This document shows, one piece after another, positions 9,901 through 12,475 of a stretch of DNA of 12,475 bases. Below the pieces are notes generated by a model. The model made no database searches and was not told where the DNA came from. It saw nothing but the letters and a program-made list of their open reading frames with translations. A program made the translations under genes and the position numbers. How positions within the stretch are numbered: the stretch's first letter is position 1; each line of letters begins with the position of its first letter. Source of the stretch: Bacteroidales bacterium UBA1182 (GTDB lineage Bacteria > Bacteroidota > Bacteroidia > Bacteroidales > Bacteroidaceae); NCBI GenBank assembly GCA_002310015.1, contig DBYQ01000029.1, positions 311 to 12,785 on the forward strand. Reading direction: 5' to 3'.

Positions 9901-11665
9901 TACCACCATCGTCACGCTTATCCCCATGGCTATGGGTGATGATGAGTATGCCGGTGCCATAGGTGCTCCGTTTGCGTTGACCGTAATAGGCGGACTCACG
10001 TTCTCTGCCATACTTACACTGCTGCTCATACCTACGCTCTACATATCATTTGAGAATATGAGGGCCTGGTATAAGGGCTTGGGCCGCTATACCCATATCC
10101 TGCATGCCATATTGTTCATTGTGGGTCTGATAGTGATCTTTACAAGTGTGGACGGAGTGTTCATGATACTTCTTTATATAATCATTCTGTCAGTTGCCAT
10201 TCCTGGAGTGACATATTTCATAAAGAGCTCAGTAAGGATAGCACGTAAGGATATCGTAAAGGAGAATGAGCCTATTGTCATTGAGGTGCGTAACCTTGTC
10301 AAGGTATATGACTGGTACAGTCTGTTCCTGCGCCAGTGGCGTAGCGGACTGAACATACGCCGCAGGTTAGGGCTTTCACGCAGCTTCCATCACGCAAAGG
10401 ATTTTATAAGCCTGCTGTGGCAGGTAGTGGTGTTCGGATACACAGGATATCTGGCCGGATGGTACTTTGAGAAGGAGTTCTGGATACTGCTTATGACCAT
10501 CATTACGCTTGCTGGCATAAACAATATACTTAAGGCCGTTCTTGAATATATCGGATATAAGTTCAAGAGTGGAGTAAGAGTAGTATTAATAATAAAGAAG
10601 ATACTCTATTGGGCATTGCCGATATGTGCAATGATATTCCTCAGCCACAAGATTGAGAGCAAGGGATTCATGGTCTTCATTGCGGTTGTCTGGATTCTTG
10701 GACTCTGCATCCGCAAGACATCTGACTATCTCTATGCAAACAACATAAACGTGGAGCGTCTCAAGGGTGAAACTGCCGGAATGCGCCGGGCATGGTTCGT
10801 GTTTGTCAAGAGCATTCCTATCATCGGCAAGCGTAAGAAACCGTTCAAGGCTCTGCGTGGCGTCACGTTTGAGATACATAGCGGTATGTTCGGCTTGCTT
10901 GGCCCCAATGGAGCCGGTAAATCCACGTTCATGCGCATAGTTACCGGTATCCTGCGCCAAAGCTACGGAACGGTGTTCATCAATGGCATGGATACCCTCA
11001 AGTACAGGGAGGAGTTGCAGAGCCTGATAGGATTCCTGCCTCAGGAATTCGGTATGTATGAGTCCATGAGCGCATGGGATTTCCTCAATTATCAGGCTAT
11101 CCTTAAGGGTATTACTGATGAGAAGACGCGTCGGGAGAGACTTGAGTACGTGCTTACATCAGTACATATGTATGAGCAGCGTAACTCTGAGATAGGTTCA
11201 TTCTCAGGCGGTATGAAACAGCGCATAGGCATTGCACTCATCCTGCTTAACCTGCCGCGGATCCTTGTGGTCGATGAGCCTACTGCAGGTCTTGACCCCA
11301 GAGAACGTATCAGGTTCCGTAACCTGCTGGTTGAGTTGAGCCGTGACCGTATAGTGATATTCTCAACCCATATCATTGAGGATATAGCCAGCTCATGTAA
11401 CCAGGTTGTGGTCATTGAGAAGGGCTCGCTCAAGTATTTTGGCCTGCCTTCTGAGATGATAAATCTGGCTAAGGACAAGGTATGGCTGTTTGACATTGAG
11501 GCATCACGCTTAGCTGAGCTGGATGAGAAGCTTATTGCAAATCATATCCAGGATGGTGACAAGATCAAGGTGCGTTACATATCGCCAGTATGCCCATGGC
11601 CTGGTGCTGAGCTTGCTGAGCCAAACCTTGAGGATGCATACCTATGCTTATTGAAAAACCTTTAA
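6968..11665 (+). CDS. RND efflux permease fused to an ABC ATPase that is interrupted by a membrane domain
   Basis: At 1565 residues this is about 530 longer than a usual RND permease. Residues 1-1035 are a complete RND protein: TM1 from residue 8, KQLPVELLPN after it, TM4 with GMLLDSSIVV (Asp397-Ser398), TM10 with GIVVNNGII (Asn939-Asn940), and LRPICITTITTI before TM11. A two-helix hairpin follows (about 1044-1061 and 1064-1085). An ABC nucleotide-binding domain then begins with VIEVRNLVKVY (1104-1114, A-loop Tyr1114), stops, and resumes at FKALRGVTFEI (1293-1303) after an insert with four predicted TM segments. The rest is intact: Walker A GPNGAGKS (1312-1319), Q-loop Gln1359, signature SGGMKQ (1413-1418), Walker B ILVVDEPTAGLDP (1432-1444) and H-switch His1468. 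No frameshift or stop breaks the reading frame. GMFGLLGPNGAGKST and LPQEFGMYESMSA recall Bacteroidota ATPases that work with ABC-2/M1 permeases, and an ABC-2 membrane protein follows 15 bases later. Joint action of both engines is inferred. Confidence 0.93.
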   Translation: MKSFIDRRVTICMLLVALTLLGYFSYKQLPVELLPNTELPQLYITASSRSDLTPSYMEQQVVIPLEGAISAVGGVENMESTVSGRQGSIRVDFKRGTNLKMTTVKLQEKISSIRGDFPSEVTVNVQQANLNGISNQFMSLQVRGSGGVDRLRAIVDKDVVPRLESIDGIAGVTVYGGRVKSIEIRSNPEAMQALHISNAQISQALSQYNQERTFLGFISEPDKKYYVQLDANYDDVSQVENLVVANGPVYLKNVATVFFDYKEETTISRVNGMDAISVSLVNGAGENLLELSNRALKRIDEINREVANQDLQLVVQSNSADQISNNISQIVKLALMGGMLAILVLWFFLRNLSLVFFIALSIPVSILSAFNVFYAADISINTLTLIGMALAIGMLLDSSIVVLENIYRLASMGMPPRLAALQGVKEVRKALLASTLTTITVFLPFVFSDDPMIKLLGRNIGFSIISTLIFSLLVAVTFIPMATAAMMERGGGGNSVFFRKMSIHDRPLQMYSTLLKTCLRKPGPTVGTAVAVLVIAFIFALSRNTGQNRQVDSDRININITMPSGSTLDDTDEATATLESRLDSLPQKKDVISRIQEDQASITLTLQDGYNKKGGVTISQLVEQLSDELTLDGDIDVRVTPGYARGNQSASGLSSLTRFMSVMGVGDNTERIVVKGSDTETMRVVSNNLRYYLEQLEFVRDVRVDNPGGRREVQLTFDPVALASYNITNQAITQALGSLNRSTSTGASFKVGTDEYDIVIMDDITEEEEEMQRWEKTMDDLRRVIVTDANGGTHELQQIASIRLSRGPSEVRRVNRDRRVNVTYAISQSEDLPKDVLDDYHDQIDDLIANYNLPSGLALEVQRGDDSTSEFKFLILASIILIFMILASAFESLTTPIVLLFSIPLAAIGSLLALLLSGNSLMNANTLTGFLILLGIVVNNGIILIDYSSTLRRRGYGRMRAIMTSGYSRLRPICITTITTIVTLIPMAMGDDEYAGAIGAPFALTVIGGLTFSAILTLLLIPTLYISFENMRAWYKGLGRYTHILHAILFIVGLIVIFTSVDGVFMILLYIIILSVAIPGVTYFIKSSVRIARKDIVKENEPIVIEVRNLVKVYDWYSLFLRQWRSGLNIRRRLGLSRSFHHAKDFISLLWQVVVFGYTGYLAGWYFEKEFWILLMTIITLAGINNILKAVLEYIGYKFKSGVRVVLIIKKILYWALPICAMIFLSHKIESKGFMVFIAVVWILGLCIRKTSDYLYANNINVERLKGETAGMRRAWFVFVKSIPIIGKRKKPFKALRGVTFEIHSGMFGLLGPNGAGKSTFMRIVTGILRQSYGTVFINGMDTLKYREELQSLIGFLPQEFGMYESMSAWDFLNYQAILKGITDEKTRRERLEYVLTSVHMYEQRNSEIGSFSGGMKQRIGIALILLNLPRILVVDEPTAGLDPRERIRFRNLLVELSRDRIVIFSTHIIEDIASSCNQVVVIEKGSLKYFGLPSEMINLAKDKVWLFDIEASRLAELDEKLIANHIQDGDKIKVRYISPVCPWPGAELAEPNLEDAYLCLLKNL
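10310..10840 (+). other. Four-helix membrane insert splitting the ABC ATPase domain (part of the preceding CDS)
   Basis: Residues 1115-1291 of the fusion protein lie between the A-loop tyrosine and the second strand of the ABC ATPase, two elements normally only a few residues apart. The insert opens with a basic, probably cytoplasmic segment (WRSGLNIRRRLGLSR, 1124-1138). Four hydrophobic segments follow at about 1147-1166, 1171-1190, 1211-1227 and 1233-1249. The charged stretch 1193-1204 between the second and third pairs, and Arg1249-Lys1250 after the fourth, fit a positive-inside topology with both ATPase pieces in the cytoplasm. I do not recognise the membrane segment as a known family. 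Base composition and codon use look like the flanks, giving no sign of a recent insertion. Confidence 0.8.
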
Positions 11666-11680
11666 AATGGAATTTGAACT

Positions 11681-12397
11681 ATGTCAGCATTAGATACAGT
11701 TAAATCTTTCGGTAAGTTGTGCGGTTACAATATGAGGATTATATTTTCCGGCAAGTTCATCTGGTTCCTGCTGGTGGGCTTGGCCCTGTTTTTCTTCCTC
11801 ATGTTCTCAGCAGCATCCAGAGGCACGGAGTTGAGTCACAGTATGGTTTACGGCCAGCTTACCATACCGGGCCTGCTGCTGGTGTTCTATCCGGCATGTT
11901 TCGGAATCCAGAATGATGCCGATCACCGTATCCTGGAACTACTGTTCGGCATACCCAACTACATGTACAAGGTATGGCTGTTCCGCCTGGTAATGATATA
12001 TGTGGAGGTATATCTTATTCTTGTGGTATACGCCTTCCTGGCCAGGATCCTGCTCTATCCGGTGCAACCGTTCATAATGGCGGCGCACCTTATGATTCCG
12101 GTCATGCTGTTCGGTAACCTGGCATTCCTGTACTCCACGCTGATTCGCAACGGAAACGCCGCTGCCGTACTCTCCGTACTCACAGTCATACTGGCAATGA
12201 TATTGGGAAGTCTTCCCACTATTGAAAACAAGGTATGGGATTTCACCATCAACCCGTATGAGGAGCCGGAGAACATCAATGCAGCTATCTGGAGCGTAAT
12301 CCTGCTCAAGAACCGCATCCTCATGGTAGTGGCCGGCATCATCTTCCTGATGTCAGGCCTGCTAGGCCTACAGAACCGCGGCAAGTTCCTAGGCTAG
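11681..12397 (+). CDS. ABC-2-type transporter permease, 6 TM, single domain
   Basis: This 238-residue integral membrane protein is probably the membrane partner of the ABC ATPase encoded immediately upstream. Hydrophobic segments lie at about residues 26-44, 60-76, 99-121, 131-155, 160-178 and 213-230, the usual six-helix ABC-2 layout. Between TM2 and TM3, NDADHRILELLFGIPNYMYK (78-97) matches the cytoplasmic coupling region of ABC-2 permeases, where an (R/H)-x-L-E-L-L-x-x-x-P pattern precedes the next helix. No signal peptide, peptidase motif or soluble domain is present. It is much shorter than the roughly 1,000-residue-plus permease/M1 aminopeptidase proteins of Bacteroidota, so the missing half may be the partly visible gene at the left edge. 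It starts 15 bases after the fusion gene and ends with TAG, the last gene visible in the operon. The cargo is unknown. Confidence 0.85.
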   Translation: MSALDTVKSFGKLCGYNMRIIFSGKFIWFLLVGLALFFFLMFSAASRGTELSHSMVYGQLTIPGLLLVFYPACFGIQNDADHRILELLFGIPNYMYKVWLFRLVMIYVEVYLILVVYAFLARILLYPVQPFIMAAHLMIPVMLFGNLAFLYSTLIRNGNAAAVLSVLTVILAMILGSLPTIENKVWDFTINPYEEPENINAAIWSVILLKNRILMVVAGIIFLMSGLLGLQNRGKFLG

Positions 12398-12406
12398 CAC
12401 CAAAGG

Positions 12407-12443
12407 GAGGGGCACAAAGGGGACGGTTCTTTTTGTGCCCCTC
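12407..12443. repeat. Perfect 12-bp inverted repeat after the last gene: REP-like palindrome or terminator hairpin
   Basis: The arms GAGGGGCACAAA (12407-12418) and TTTGTGCCCCTC (12432-12443) are exact reverse complements around a 13-base loop GGGGACGGTTCTT; two G-U pairs could extend the stem in RNA. It begins 9 bases after the TAG stop. There is no T-run directly after the stem (TTCCAAG follows), so it is not a classical intrinsic terminator, although a short TTTTT occurs at 12456-12460. The GGGGACGGTTCT core resembles, from memory, short palindromic repeats linked to IS200-like REP-associated transposases in diverse bacteria. It could also protect the 3' end of the transcript. The remaining bases to 12475 hold nothing else recognisable. 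Confidence 0.65.
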
Positions 12444-12475
12444 TTCCAAGAGAACTTTTTGGGTATCAGTATCTG

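Noticed and set aside
10232..10310. Possible missed gene boundary: an ABC ATPase start near EPIVIEVRNLVKVY, as if separate from the RND gene
   Set aside because: The frame is continuous with no stop between RND and ATPase, and no convincing ATG lies just before the first strand, so a true fusion is the direct reading.
11667..11693. Mini-ORF (ATG to TAG, eight codons, MEFELCQH) overlapping the start of the ABC-2 permease gene in another frame
   Set aside because: It could in principle modulate initiation, but such a short frame arises easily by chance and has no ribosome-binding or conservation evidence.
12444..12475. Start of another gene at the right edge
   Set aside because: Only 32 bases with no convincing start or coding pattern; nothing can be supported.

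Overview
The window looks like chromosomal DNA of a Gram-negative member of the Bacteroidota, probably order Bacteroidales. The basis is mid-range GC, AT-rich short intergenic gaps without strong Shine-Dalgarno sequences, an outer-membrane efflux system with a lipoprotein adaptor, and an ABC ATPase whose motifs resemble the Bacteroidota ATPases paired with ABC-2 permease/M1 aminopeptidase proteins. No rRNA, tRNA, CRISPR array or intact insertion sequence is visible. Genus cannot be assigned.

All six genes lie on the + strand with gaps of 20, 5, 13, -1 and 15 bases, so they look like one operon. The order is: (1) the 3' part of a large gene, open at the left edge, with a possible M1-peptidase-like helical tail, a beta-rich middle and a golvesin-like C-terminal domain; (2) a TolC-type outer-membrane channel; (3) a lipoprotein RND periplasmic adaptor; (4) a normal-length RND permease; (5) a 1565-residue protein with a complete second RND permease fused to an ABC ATPase; (6) a 238-residue ABC-2-type membrane protein. 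The last 78 bases are non-coding and hold a perfect 12-bp inverted repeat.

Genes 2 to 5 supply every part of a tripartite RND efflux pump, with two RND permeases that could form a mixed trimer as MdtB and MdtC do. Genes 5 and 6, and possibly gene 1, supply the parts of an ABC-2 transporter system. The two systems are physically joined in gene 5.

The most striking observation is inside gene 5. The ABC ATPase starts normally with a first beta strand and A-loop tyrosine (residues 1103-1114), is interrupted by about 176 residues carrying four predicted membrane segments, and resumes at residue 1292 with the rest of a complete nucleotide-binding domain (Walker A, Q-loop, signature, Walker B, H-switch). 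Together with an extra two-helix hairpin after the RND domain this gives a predicted 18-segment membrane protein with a split cytoplasmic ATPase. The operon could encode a hybrid efflux machine using both ATP and the proton gradient. That functional idea is inference; the domain layout is read directly from the sequence.
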